NCBI RefSeq assembly: GCF_013403875.1
Contig: NZ_JACBNX010000008.1
Coordinates: forward strand, 62,001-126,000
Length of the DNA: 64,000 nucleotides
Source: Burkholderia guangdongensis
GTDB lineage: Bacteria > Pseudomonadota > Gammaproteobacteria > Burkholderiales > Burkholderiaceae
Direction: 5' to 3'
The notes beneath the pieces are model-generated. The model saw only the letters and a program-made list of their open reading frames with translations, searched no databases and was not told the DNA's origin. Below are positions 1-8,367 of the stretch, piece after piece. Position numbers and translations under genes: made by a program. How positions within the stretch are numbered: the first letter of the stretch is position 1; every line of letters starts with the position of its first letter.

Positions 1-611
1 ACCGCATAGAGGCCTTCGGCCGCGTTGTCGAGGCCGTACGCGATCGCGGCCGCGGTCGGCTCGTTCAGCAGACGCAGCACGTTCAGCCCCGCGAGCCGTG
101 CGGCGTCCTTCGTCGCCTGGCGCTGCGCTTCGTCGAAATACGCGGGCACCGTGATCACCGCGCCGACGAGCTCGTCGCCGAGCGAATCCTCCGCGCGCTG
201 GCGCAGCGTCGCGAGAATCTCGGCCGACACTTCGACCGGGCTCTTCACGCCGTCGACGGTGCGGATCTGCACCATCCCCGGCGCGTCGACGAATTCGTAC
301 GGCGCGTTCGCCGCGCCCTCGACTTCCGCCTTGCCGCGCCCCATGAAGCGCTTGACCGACACGATCGTGTTGCGCGGATCGCGCGCGGCTTCTTCCTTCG
401 CCGCGTGGCCGATCCGGCGGCCGCCCTTCTCCAGATAGCGGACGACGGACGGCAGCAGCGCGCGCCCTTCTTCGTCCGGCAGCACTTCCGGCACGCTGTT
501 GCGCACGGCCGCGACGAGCGAGTTCGTCGTGCCGAGATCGATCCCGACGGCGAGCCGCCGCTGATGCGGCGCCGGCGCCATGCCCGGTTCGGAGATTTGC
601 AGTAAAGCCAT
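1..611 (-). CDS. hscA: Fe-S cluster assembly chaperone HscA (5' part, cut by window edge)
   Basis: Hsp70-class chaperone specialised for the scaffold IscU: it uses ATP, stimulated by HscB, to help release nascent Fe-S clusters. About 203 N-terminal residues are visible; the rest lies beyond the left edge. The ATPase domain begins with the Hsp70 phosphate-binding motif [12 protein letters not shown], followed by [20 protein letters not shown] and [20 protein letters not shown], both typical of HscA/DnaK. The ATG at 611 gives [10 protein letters not shown], the usual HscA beginning. It is the last visible gene of the isc operon, 55 nt after hscB; fdx and iscX would be expected beyond the edge. 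Confidence 0.95.
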   Translation of the reverse strand, partial: MALLQISEPGMAPAPHQRRLAVGIDLGTTNSLVAAVRNSVPEVLPDEEGRALLPSVVRYLEKGGRRIGHAAKEEAARDPRNTIVSVKRFMGRGKAEVEGAANAPYEFVDAPGMVQIRTVDGVKSPVEVSAEILATLRQRAEDSLGDELVGAVITVPAYFDEAQRQATKDAARLAGLNVLRLLNEPTAAAIAYGLDNAAEGLYA

Positions 612-666
612 CTTGGTTCGTTCGGGAGCTCGCGCTCCGCCTGGCTGCGCGCCGCGAGGCGCGCGG

Positions 667-1194
667 TTAATGTTCGAGACGCTCGATCTGCGCGCCCACT
701 TCCGACGCGACGCGCTCGATGAACATCAGTTGGCGCACCGCTTCGGCGGCGGCCTGATCGGCGCCGTTGTCGAGCAACGCGCCGAGGCGCTCGACGCGCG
801 CACGCTTCTCGTCGCGCAATTCGCCGAGCAGCACGTCGAGCGCATCGACGTTGCGCGCGCCCGCCGCATCCTCGATCGCCTCGCGCCATTCCATCTGCTG
901 CATCAGGAACGCCGGCTCCATCGCGGTGTTGTTCTCCGCGCCGATGTCGACGCCGCGCAGCAACAGCAGATACGTCGCACGCTTCAGCGGATCGCGCAGC
1001 GTCCGGTACGCCTCGTTCGTGCGCGTCGCCCATTGCATCGCGATGCGCTTTTGCGCGTCGCCGGCCGCGGCGAAGCGATCCGGATGCACCTGCGTCTGCA
1101 CCGTGCGATAGGCGGCGTCGAGCGCATCGGCGTCGAGCGCGAACCGCGCAGGCAGATGAAACAGATCGAAGTGGCTGTCTTTCAGCGAGACCAT
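667..1194 (-). CDS. hscB: Co-chaperone HscB (J-domain protein)
   Basis: J-domain co-chaperone that brings IscU to HscA and stimulates its ATPase. The 175-aa length is normal for the family. The N-terminal J domain has the invariant HPD triad at residues 37-39 (VHPDRF), and the C-terminal half is the three-helix IscU-binding domain ([18 protein letters not shown]). It sits between iscA and hscA in the conserved order. No independent promoter is evident in the 98-nt gap to iscA, so it is probably co-transcribed. Confidence 0.95.
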   Translation of the reverse strand: MVSLKDSHFDLFHLPARFALDADALDAAYRTVQTQVHPDRFAAAGDAQKRIAMQWATRTNEAYRTLRDPLKRATYLLLLRGVDIGAENNTAMEPAFLMQQMEWREAIEDAAGARNVDALDVLLGELRDEKRARVERLGALLDNGADQAAAEAVRQLMFIERVASEVGAQIERLEH

Positions 1195-1292
1195 CGCGTG
1201 TCGCCCAATCCTGGTTCGTCGGCGGCCAAGCGCCGCGCATTAAAAAGGCGGCCTGCGCCGCCTGTCGTCCGCGTTCCGCGGCAAGGCCCGCG

Positions 1293-1616
1293 TCAGATCC
1301 GGAACGATTCGCCGCACCCGCACTCGTCCTTCACGTTCGGGTTGTTGAACTTGAACCCTTCGTTCAGGCCTTCGCGCGCGAAGTCGAGCTCGGTGCCGTC
1401 GATGTACGCGAGGCTCTTCGGATCGACCACGACCTTCACGCCATGACTCTCGAACACCTGATCCTCGGGTGCGAGATCGTCGACATACTCGAGCTTGTAC
1501 GCGAGGCCGGAGCACCCGGTCGTCCGCACGCCGAGCCGCAGGCCCAGCCCTTTGCCGCGCCGGACCAGATACTTCTGGACGTGCTGCGCTGCTTTTTCGG
1601 TCAGTGTAATTGCCAT
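1293..1616 (-). CDS. iscA: Fe-S assembly A-type carrier IscA
   Basis: A-type carrier that accepts or delivers Fe-S clusters or iron during cluster maturation. 107 aa, full length. The three invariant cysteines are C35 (TTGCSGLAY), C99 and C101 (DECGCGESF). It lies between iscU and hscB in the standard isc order. IscA is preferred to the paralogue ErpA because of this position and the family-typical start [10 protein letters not shown]. Confidence 0.96.
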   Translation of the reverse strand: MAITLTEKAAQHVQKYLVRRGKGLGLRLGVRTTGCSGLAYKLEYVDDLAPEDQVFESHGVKVVVDPKSLAYIDGTELDFAREGLNEGFKFNNPNVKDECGCGESFRI

Positions 1617-1694
1617 GATGTCCTTGCCGCGGCGTCGAAACGCACGCTTCCTGCTTGACCCGATGCGCGCCGCGCGAGCGGCGTCCCTGCTGCG

Positions 1695-2081
1695 TTACTC
1701 GCCGTCGTGGCGCTTCTTGTAGTCGGCGACCGCCGCCTTGATCGCGTCTTCCGCGAGGATCGAGCAGTGAATCTTGACCGGCGGCAGCGCGAGCTCCTCG
1801 GCGATCTGCGTGTTCTTGATCGAGAGCGCCTCGTCGAGCGTCTTGCCCTTCACCCACTCGGTGACGAGCGAGCTCGACGCGATCGCCGACCCGCAGCCGT
1901 AGGTCTTGAACTTCGCATCCTCGATCACGCCGTCAGCGCCGACGCGGATCTGCAGCTTCATCACATCGCCGCACGCCGGCGCGCCGACCATGCCGGTGCC
2001 GACCGCATCGTCGTCCTTCGAGAACGAGCCGACGTTGCGCGGGTTTTCGTAGTGATCCAGAACCTTGTTGCTGTAAGACAT
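1695..2081 (-). CDS. iscU: Fe-S cluster scaffold IscU
   Basis: Scaffold on which [2Fe-2S] and [4Fe-4S] clusters are built from sulfur supplied by IscS. 128 aa, normal length. Ligand residues visible are C37 (PACGDV, with D39), C63 (YGCGSA) and H105-C106 (IHCSIL). The chaperone recognition peptide LPPVK is at residues 99-103 and is the known HscA-binding site. It follows iscS by 56 nt. Confidence 0.97.
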   Translation of the reverse strand: MSYSNKVLDHYENPRNVGSFSKDDDAVGTGMVGAPACGDVMKLQIRVGADGVIEDAKFKTYGCGSAIASSSLVTEWVKGKTLDEALSIKNTQIAEELALPPVKIHCSILAEDAIKAAVADYKKRHDGE

Positions 2082-2137
2082 GACTCAGACTCCTTGTACG
2101 TTACGTCCGCGCGCGGCTTTTTCCGCGCGCGTGAAAT

Positions 2138-3361
2138 TCAGTGTGCCGCCCATTCGATCGTCGACAGATCGATGCCTTCCTGATGCATTTCCCACAGCGG
2201 CGACAGGTCGCGCAGTTTGCCGATCTGGTGCTTCAGCAGATCGATCACGTAGTCGACTTCCGCTTCGGTCGTGAAGCGGCCGACGGTGAAGCGGATCGAG
2301 CTGTGCGCGAGCTCGTCGTTGCGGCCGAGCGCACGGAGCACATACGACGGCTCGAGCGACGCCGACGTGCACGCGGAGCCCGACGACACCGCGACGTCCT
2401 TGATCGCCATGATCAGCGACTCGCCTTCGACGAAGTTGAAGCTGATGTTCAGGTTATGCGGGACACGGTGTTCCATGTCGCCGTTCACATAGGTTTCCTC
2501 GATCGACGACAGGCCGCGCAGCAGCTTGTCGCGCAGCATCCGGATCCGCTCGTTCTCGGTCGCCATCTCTTCGCGCGCGAGGCGGAACGCTTCGCCCATG
2601 CCGACGATCTGGTGCGTCGGCAGCGTGCCGGAGCGCATCCCGCGCTCGTGGCCGCCGCCGTGCATCTGCGCTTCGATCCGCACGCGCGGCTTGCGGCGCA
2701 CGTACAGCGCGCCGATGCCCTTCGGGCCGTAGGTCTTGTGCGCGGAGAACGACATCAGGTCGACCTTCAGCTTCGCGAGGTCGATCTCGACCTTGCCGGT
2801 CGCCTGCGCGGCATCGACGTGGAAAATGATGCCCTTCTCGCGGCAGATCTCGCCGATCTCGGCGATCGGCTGGATCACGCCGATCTCGTTGTTCACGTGC
2901 ATCACCGACACGACGATCGTGTCCGGACGCAATGCGGCCTTGAACGCGTCGAGATCGACGAGGCCATCGGCCTTCACGTCGAGATACGTGACTTCGAAGC
3001 CGTCGCGCTCGAGCTCGCGGCACGGGTCGAGCACGGCCTTGTGCTCGGTCTTCACCGTGACGATGTGCTTGCCCTTGCCCTGATAGAAGTGCGCGGCGCC
3101 CTTGATCGCGAGGTTGTCGGACTCGGTCGCGCCGGACGTCCAGATGATCTCGCGCGGATCCGCGTTCACGAGCGCGGCCACCTGCTCGCGCGCTTCTTCG
3201 ACCGCGCGCTCCGCATCCCAGCCGAACGCGTGGCTGCGCGATGCCGGATTGCCGAACTGCTCGCGCAGATACGGCACCATCTTGTCGACGACGCGCGGAT
3301 CGACCGGCGTCGTCGCGCTGTAATCCATGTAGATGGGCAGGTGGAGAGTCGTGTCGTTCAT
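2138..3361 (-). CDS. iscS: Cysteine desulfurase IscS
   Basis: PLP-dependent cysteine desulfurase: L-cysteine gives L-alanine and a protein-bound persulfide used for Fe-S clusters and tRNA thiolation. 407 aa, matching the family. The PLP lysine lies in [12 protein letters not shown] (K209), the active-site cysteine in [14 protein letters not shown] (C331), and [10 protein letters not shown] carries the cofactor aspartate. The ATG at 3361 gives [21 protein letters not shown]. It lies 36 nt downstream of iscR and is controlled from the iscR promoter. Confidence 0.97.
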   Translation of the reverse strand: MNDTTLHLPIYMDYSATTPVDPRVVDKMVPYLREQFGNPASRSHAFGWDAERAVEEAREQVAALVNADPREIIWTSGATESDNLAIKGAAHFYQGKGKHIVTVKTEHKAVLDPCRELERDGFEVTYLDVKADGLVDLDAFKAALRPDTIVVSVMHVNNEIGVIQPIAEIGEICREKGIIFHVDAAQATGKVEIDLAKLKVDLMSFSAHKTYGPKGIGALYVRRKPRVRIEAQMHGGGHERGMRSGTLPTHQIVGMGEAFRLAREEMATENERIRMLRDKLLRGLSSIEETYVNGDMEHRVPHNLNISFNFVEGESLIMAIKDVAVSSGSACTSASLEPSYVLRALGRNDELAHSSIRFTVGRFTTEAEVDYVIDLLKHQIGKLRDLSPLWEMHQEGIDLSTIEWAAH

Positions 3362-3397
3362 CTATCGCTCCGGGAATCTTGTGGGGGCCTCATGCGG

Positions 3398-3937
3398 CTA
3401 CGAGCTCGCGATGTTGAAAACCGAATTCGGGCCGAGCGGAATCGCACGCACCGGCTCGACCGCGACGGCGGCGGACTCCGGCGCGCGGCGGTCGCGCAGC
3501 ACGGCGGGCGCGCCCTCGCGCGAGCGCTGCTGATCGACGAGATCCTGCAGCGACACGGAATCGAGGTATTCGACCATCTTCTGGTTGAGCGTCGCCCAAA
3601 GCTCGTGCGTCATGCAGTGGCCGTCGGGCTGCTTCGAGCCGTCGCAGGTGCCCTTGCCACCGCACTGCGTCGCGTCGAGCGGCTCGTCGACCGCGATGAT
3701 GATGTCGGCGACCGTCACGTCCTGCGCGCGACGCGCGAGGTTGTAGCCGCCGCCCGGGCCACGCACGGATTCGACGATTTCATGCCGGCGCAGCTTGCCG
3801 AACAACTGCTCGAGATACGAGAGCGATATCCGCTGGCGCTGGCTGATGCCTGCAAGCGTCACCGGGCCCTGCTCCTGGCGCAGTGCCAAGTCGATCATCG
3901 CCGTGACGGCGAAACGGCCTTTGGTGGTGAGTCTCAT
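3398..3937 (-). CDS. iscR: Fe-S-responsive repressor IscR (Rrf2 family)
   Basis: Rrf2-family winged-helix regulator. With a [2Fe-2S] cluster it represses the isc operon. It has the N-terminal wHTH (MRLTTKGRFAVTAMIDLAL...) and cluster ligands C92, C98, C108 and probably H111. E. coli IscR has C92/C98/C104/H107, so there is a 4-residue insertion in the ligand loop here. The C-terminal tail is longer than in enteric IscR. The start at 3937 is chosen over an in-frame ATG at 3955 because MRLTTKGRF is the universal family start and the upstream codons run into an operator. Confidence 0.95.
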   Translation of the reverse strand: MRLTTKGRFAVTAMIDLALRQEQGPVTLAGISQRQRISLSYLEQLFGKLRRHEIVESVRGPGGGYNLARRAQDVTVADIIIAVDEPLDATQCGGKGTCDGSKQPDGHCMTHELWATLNQKMVEYLDSVSLQDLVDQQRSREGAPAVLRDRRAPESAAVAVEPVRAIPLGPNSVFNIASS

Positions 3938-3953
3938 GGTGTCGGGGGACGGC

Positions 3954-4005
3954 AATCTTGACGATTTTGGTCAAGTATAAATATTTGACGGTTTTAGTCA
4001 AGTAT
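3954..4005 (-). promoter_or_regulatory. Tandem IscR type-1 operators and iscR promoter
   Basis: Two 25-bp boxes (4005-3981 and 3978-3954, read on the minus strand) fit the type-1 IscR pattern: ATACTTGACTA ... GTCAAATAT and ATACTTGACCA ... GTCAAGATT. Their centres are 27 bp apart. A promoter overlaps them: -35 TTGACT (4001-3996), 16-bp spacer, -10 TATACT (3979-3974). This geometry predicts autorepression by holo-IscR. Boxes and spacing are seen directly; the regulatory role is inferred from E. coli. Confidence 0.88.
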
Positions 4006-4110
4006 CCCTGTCTTGGGAAGGGTATTAGCGGAGCAGTTAACGAATCACGCACGCATCACGCGCGAATCACACGTGATTCGCGCGGGCGTCACGCGGAAGT
4101 CGCGCCGCCG

Positions 4111-4593
4111 TCAGCCCGCGGTGCGCGCGCGCAGCGCGTCGAGCAGCCCGCGGCACGCGTCCTCGCACTGGTCGAGCACCTGCTCGAAGCCCTGCGCGCC
4201 GCCGAAATAAGGGTCGGCGACTTCCCGCGTCGACGCGTCGCTCGCGAACTCCATCAGCAGCCGCACCTTGTCGCGATATTGCGGCGGACAGCGGCGGTGC
4301 AGCTCGGCGAGATTCGCGTCGTCCATCGCGAGCAGCAGGTCGAAGCGCTCGAAATCGGCCGCCGCGACCTGCCGCGCGCGCAGCGCCGACAGATCGTAGC
4401 CGCGCGCCCCGGCCGCCGCTTGCGCGCGACCGTCCGGCGGCTCGCCGACGTGCCAGTCGCCGGTGCCGGCGGAATCGACGTCGATCCGGTCCGCCAGCCC
4501 GGCGGCGACAACCTGGTCACGCATCACGCCTTCGGCCGTGGGCGACCGGCAGATGTTGCCGAGGCAGACAAAGCAGATCGCAACGCGTGTCAT
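4111..4593 (-). CDS. Low-molecular-weight protein tyrosine phosphatase
   Basis: Cytoplasmic LMW-PTP, 160 aa. The N-terminal P-loop CLGNICRS (C10 nucleophile, R16) and the C-terminal general-acid motif DPYFGG are both intact. Related enzymes dephosphorylate tyrosine kinases of exopolysaccharide export (Wzb/Ptp) or act more broadly. This copy is next to the isc operon, not in a capsule cluster, so its substrate is unknown. The start at 4593 (MTRVAICFVC) is chosen over an in-frame upstream codon because it begins directly at the core strand and an AGGAG-like site lies just upstream. Confidence 0.9.
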   Translation of the reverse strand: MTRVAICFVCLGNICRSPTAEGVMRDQVVAAGLADRIDVDSAGTGDWHVGEPPDGRAQAAAGARGYDLSALRARQVAAADFERFDLLLAMDDANLAELHRRCPPQYRDKVRLLMEFASDASTREVADPYFGGAQGFEQVLDQCEDACRGLLDALRARTAG

Positions 4594-4698
4594 CGCACTA
4601 TAGGAGAGCGTCCGCGGCGGACCGCGAAACAACGGAAACGCGCCATTATACAAAGGCGCACGTTCTGCCGCCGTCGCGCGACGCGACGGCGATCTGGT

Positions 4699-4926
4699 TC
4701 ACAGCGCCTTCGGCGCGACGGCCACCACACGCGGCGACGCGTCCGGCATCGGCTGCGCTACGTCACCGACGAGCCCGAACGACACCGTGCGCGCCAGTTC
4801 CGCGGAGGCCTGCGGGGCCGCGAGCGGGCCGCGCGACGACGCGCCGGCGGCTGCGTGAAAGTATGCGGCGGCCGCCAGCGCCAGGATGATCGCCAACGGT
4901 CCGTATGTCGATATCGTCTTTTTCAT
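4699..4926 (-). CDS. Small membrane or secreted hypothetical protein
   Basis: 75 aa beginning MKKTISTYGPLAI, with one hydrophobic segment at about residues 8-28 (IILALAAAAYFHAAAG) that could be a signal peptide or anchor, then a low-complexity Ala/Pro/Val tail. No family is recognised. A longer in-frame reading to 4962 exists, but MKKT is a more natural start. A 15-bp palindrome lies about 62 nt upstream of the start. Coding status rests mainly on the plausible signal sequence. Confidence 0.5.
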   Translation of the reverse strand: MKKTISTYGPLAIILALAAAAYFHAAAGASSRGPLAAPQASAELARTVSFGLVGDVAQPMPDASPRVVAVAPKAL

Positions 4927-4987
4927 GATGCGACCTCGTTGACCTGATGCCCCGAAACCCACTTCCGGGGACTACAGATCGAATTCT

Positions 4988-5002
4988 ATAGATCGCATCT
5001 AT
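4988..5002. promoter_or_regulatory. Palindrome ATAGAT-CGC-ATCTAT upstream of the small membrane protein
   Basis: A perfect 6-bp inverted repeat with a 3-bp centre in an otherwise AT-richer gap (4927-5060). On the minus strand a TATAGAAT-like -10 element overlaps it. It looks like an operator for the gene ending at 4699. The binding protein is unknown. Confidence 0.4.
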
Positions 5003-5060
5003 CGGGATAAACACGCGAATAGTGAACTCAGTGTTGCGCCCGGTTAAACAGTCGCTCCAT

Positions 5061-6482
5061 TCAGCCGAGGTGACTGCGCGACGCCGCGTACAGCTCGCGG
5101 AACGTCCGCCCTTTCGGCACCGGCAGATCGCGCGTGTCCATCCACCCACCCATCATCGGCAGGCGACGCAGCATTCCGCCGCCGCCACTGCCATCGCCGA
5201 GCCGCTCGAGCACGCGCACCGCGAGCTTCGTCGCGAGCGCATACGCGCCCGGGTGGCGCGCGAACCAGCCCCACGCGGCAAGCGCCGCGCGCTCGCGCCA
5301 CGGACGCAGATGCCGCTCGACCTGCTTCTCGCGCAGCGTGCGCAGCAGCTGCGACAACGGAATGCCGACCGGGCACACGCTGTCGCACTCGCCGCAGAGC
5401 GTCGCCGCCTGCGGCAGATCGAGCGCGTTGCCGAGCCCGACGTAGCTCGGCGTCAGCACCGAGCCCATCGGCCCCGGGTACACCCAGCCGTACGTATGCC
5501 CGCCGATCTTCTGATAGACCGGGCAGTGATTCATGCACGCGCCGCAGCGGATGCAGCGCAGCATCTCCTGGAACGCGCCGCCGATCAACCCGGTGCGGCC
5601 GCCGTCGACGAACACGACGTACATGTGCTCGGGGCCGTCCTCGTCGCCCGGCCCGCGCGGGCCCGTCAGCAGCGAGAAATAGTTCGACGTCTTCTGGCCG
5701 GTGGCCGAGCGCGGCAGCAGGCGCATCGCGGTCGCCAGATCCTCGAGGGTCGGCAGCACCTTCTCGATCCCGGTCACCGCGACGTGCACGCGCGGCAGCA
5801 CCGTGCACATCCCCTCGTTGCCCTCGTTCGTCACGATCGCGATCGAGCCCGTTTCCGCGATCGCGAAATTGCCGCCCGTCACGCCCATGTCCGCCGACAG
5901 GAACTGCGGCCGCAGCATCTCGCGCGCCTCGCGCGTCATGTCCGGAATCTCGGTCAGGCGCGGGCGATGGTGCGTGCGCGCGAACAGGTCGGCGATCTCG
6001 TCCTTGTCCTTGTGCACGACGGGCGCGATGATGTGGCTCGGCGGCTCGTTGTCGTTGATCTGCAGGATGTATTCGCCGAGATCCGTCTCGATCGACTGCA
6101 CGCCCATTTGCGCGAGCACCTCGTTCAGCCGCATCTCCTCCGACACCATCGACTTCGTCTTGATCACCTTCTTCACGTCGTGGCGGCGCGCGATGTCGGC
6201 GACGAGCCGCGCGGCGTCCGCCGTGGTCTCCGCGTACAGCACCGTCGTGCCGCGCCGCGCGGCCTCGCGCTCGAACGTGTCGAGCCACACGTCGAGGTTC
6301 TCGAGCGCGCGGTTGCGGCGCGCCTTCAGCTCGGCGCGCGTCGCGGGGAAGTCGATCTCGGTGATCGCGTCCGCGCGCGCGGACACGAACTTCGTCGACA
6401 GCTTCTTCAGGTTTTCCTGCAGGCGCTGATCGGCGAGCTTCTGGCCGGCGCGCGCCTTGAAGTGCATCGATTGGATTTCCAT
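5061..6482 (-). CDS. lutB: LutB-type iron-sulfur protein of lactate utilisation
   Basis: Subunit of the LutABC-type L-lactate oxidation system (YkgF in E. coli). 473 aa, typical length. The N-terminal LUD domain is followed by two ferredoxin-like cysteine clusters, RCGACMNHCPVYQKIGG and CGECDSVCPVGIP, that bind [4Fe-4S]. The start at 6482 (MEIQSMHFKARAGQKL) matches the family; an upstream in-frame reading would overlap lutA. It follows lutA by 37 nt. A separate lutC is not present next to it. Confidence 0.9.
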   Translation of the reverse strand: MEIQSMHFKARAGQKLADQRLQENLKKLSTKFVSARADAITEIDFPATRAELKARRNRALENLDVWLDTFEREAARRGTTVLYAETTADAARLVADIARRHDVKKVIKTKSMVSEEMRLNEVLAQMGVQSIETDLGEYILQINDNEPPSHIIAPVVHKDKDEIADLFARTHHRPRLTEIPDMTREAREMLRPQFLSADMGVTGGNFAIAETGSIAIVTNEGNEGMCTVLPRVHVAVTGIEKVLPTLEDLATAMRLLPRSATGQKTSNYFSLLTGPRGPGDEDGPEHMYVVFVDGGRTGLIGGAFQEMLRCIRCGACMNHCPVYQKIGGHTYGWVYPGPMGSVLTPSYVGLGNALDLPQAATLCGECDSVCPVGIPLSQLLRTLREKQVERHLRPWRERAALAAWGWFARHPGAYALATKLAVRVLERLGDGSGGGGMLRRLPMMGGWMDTRDLPVPKGRTFRELYAASRSHLG

Positions 6483-6519
6483 CGCGGGATCGGCAATAAA
6501 GAGTGACGGAGGCAGGCGC

Positions 6520-7242
6520 TCAGCAATCGCCCGCCAGCACTTGCGCGACGTGCAGCACGCGCGTGTCGCGGTCGCCGGTGCGGCGCAACCGCCCTTCAAT
6601 GTTCAGCATGCAGCCGAGATCGCCGAGCACGACGGTGCCCGCGCCCGACGCGCGGATGTTCGCGCACTTCTCGTCGGCGATCGCGGCCGAGATGTCGCCG
6701 TACTTGACCGCGAACGTGCCGCCGAAGCCGCAGCAGTGCTCGCAGTCCTTCATCTCGTCGACGGCCACGCCGCGTTGCGCGAGCAGTGCACGCGGCTGCG
6801 CCTTCACGCCGAGTTCGCGCAGCCCCGAGCACGAATCGTGATAGGTCACCGGCCCCTTGAATTCGCCGGGCTCGAGCGTGACCTTCGCGACGTTCGCGAG
6901 GAAGTCGGTCAGCTCGTAGACCTTCTGCCGCAACCGCGCGAAACGCGCCATCATGTCCGGATCGTCGCGGAACAGGTCGCCGTAATGGGTGCGGATCATG
7001 CCGCCGCACGAGCCCGACGGCGCGACGACGTAATCGAACTGCTCGAACTCGCGCAGCGTCTTTTCCGCGAGATCGCGCGCGAGCGCGCGGTCGCCGGAGT
7101 TGTACGCGGGCTGGCCGCAGCAGGTCTGCGCGGGCGGCACGATCACCTCGAAACCGGCATCGCGAATCAGCTTCAGCGCCGAAAACCCGATCTCCGGACG
7201 CATCAGATCGACCAGGCAGGTCACGAACAATCCGACTCGCAT
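6520..7242 (-). CDS. lutA: LutA-type Fe-S (CCG-domain) oxidoreductase subunit
   Basis: 240-aa cytoplasmic protein with two CCG domains: TCCGQPAYNSGD near residue 45 and HCCGFGGTFAVKYGD near residue 185. These motifs ligate Fe-S clusters in LutA/YkgE and heterodisulfide-reductase-type subunits. The start MRVGLFVTCLVDLMRPEIG is the classic LutA beginning. It is the first gene of the lutAB pair and is divergent from the IclR gene at 7425, the likely regulator. Confidence 0.9.
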   Translation of the reverse strand: MRVGLFVTCLVDLMRPEIGFSALKLIRDAGFEVIVPPAQTCCGQPAYNSGDRALARDLAEKTLREFEQFDYVVAPSGSCGGMIRTHYGDLFRDDPDMMARFARLRQKVYELTDFLANVAKVTLEPGEFKGPVTYHDSCSGLRELGVKAQPRALLAQRGVAVDEMKDCEHCCGFGGTFAVKYGDISAAIADEKCANIRASGAGTVVLGDLGCMLNIEGRLRRTGDRDTRVLHVAQVLAGDC

Positions 7243-7424
7243 ACGCGCTCCTTCGAGAAAACGGCCCTCATTATCCGCCGTTTCGCCGGCGGGACCAACG
7301 CCGATCGGCCGCAAACGCCCACCAGCCGGGGGAAACGAGGACATCCTCGAACGGCGTTCGCTTTTTTCACAATACGAGATACAATCACGACACCACCGCT
7401 TGACGCGTCAACCAATTTCCCACG

Positions 7425-8225
7425 ATGAGCAACCCGACTCCGGATTCCAAAACGTCGATCCAGGTGATCGAACGCATGATGCGGCTCCTCGACGCGCTCG
7501 CGTCGCACACCGACCCCGTCAGCCTCAAGGAGCTCGCTCAGCGCACGGAGCTGCACCCGTCCACCGCGCACCGGATCCTGAACGACATGGTCACGTGCCG
7601 CCTCGTCGACCGGTCCGACCCCGGCACGTATCGCCTCGGCATGCGGCTGCTCGAGCTCGGCAACCTCGTGAAGGCGCGCCTGTCGGTGCGTGACGCCGCG
7701 CTGACGCCGATGCGCGAGCTGCACCGGCTGACCGGGCAGACCGTGAATCTGTCGGTGCGGCAGGGCGACGAGATCGTCTACATCGAGCGCGCGTATTCCG
7801 AGCGCTCGGGGATGCAGGTGGTGCGCGCGATCGGCGGCCGCGCGCCGCTGCATCTGACGTCGGTCGGCAAGCTGTTCCTCGCAGCGGATGAAACCGCGCG
7901 CGTGCGCGCGTACGCGACGCGCACCGGGCTGTCGGGCCATACGCAGAACAGCATCACCGATCTGTCGAAGCTCGAGCGCGAGCTGACGCTCGTGCGCCAG
8001 CAGGCTTGCGCGCGCGACAACGAGGAGCTCGAGCTCGGCGTGCGCTGCATCGCGGCCGGCATCTACGACGATTCGGGCAAGCTCGTCGCCGGGCTGTCGC
8101 TGTCCGCGCCGGCCGACCGCCTGCAGGACGCGTGGCTCGGCCAGTTGAGCCGCACCGCGCTGACGATCTCGGAGTCGCTCGGCTACCATCCGGACACCGC
8201 GCAGGAAGCGCAGCGGCAGGCGTAA
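7425..8225 (+). CDS. IclR-family transcriptional regulator
   Basis: 266 aa with an N-terminal winged helix (residues about 10-75: VIERMMRLLDALASHTDPVS ... LHPSTAHRILNDM) and a C-terminal IclR effector domain (about 90-255) including YIERAYSERSGMQVV and GVRCIAAGIYDDSG. It is divergent from lutA across a 182-bp gap, so lactate or a related organic acid as effector is a reasonable inference. A -10-like TACAAT lies at about 7380. A strong terminator follows at 8297. Confidence 0.9.
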   Translation: MSNPTPDSKTSIQVIERMMRLLDALASHTDPVSLKELAQRTELHPSTAHRILNDMVTCRLVDRSDPGTYRLGMRLLELGNLVKARLSVRDAALTPMRELHRLTGQTVNLSVRQGDEIVYIERAYSERSGMQVVRAIGGRAPLHLTSVGKLFLAADETARVRAYATRTGLSGHTQNSITDLSKLERELTLVRQQACARDNEELELGVRCIAAGIYDDSGKLVAGLSLSAPADRLQDAWLGQLSRTALTISESLGYHPDTAQEAQRQA

Positions 8226-8296
8226 GTCAGTCCGGCAGGCCCGGCGCAACTGGGCGCAGTCGGTCAGCCGCGGTCAGTCGACCGCAGTCAGTCAGC

Positions 8297-8328
8297 AAAA
8301 AGCCCCGCGATCGCGGGGCTTTCGTTTT
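8297..8328. terminator. Rho-independent terminator between iclR and pbpG
   Basis: A perfect 24-bp palindrome, AAAGCCCCGCGA then TCGCGGGGCTTT (8299-8322), is flanked by an A-run and a T-rich stretch. It can stop both converging transcripts. Confidence 0.85.
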
Positions 8329-8367
8329 GCGTCGGCGTTCGCGGCCACCGGCCGCGACGGATGCCTA

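Noticed and set aside
2141..3961. A 606-codon open frame on the plus strand opposite iscS/iscR
   Set aside because: It runs antisense to clearly conserved genes; it is Arg/His-rich, a usual mirror of high-GC coding, with no family resemblance.
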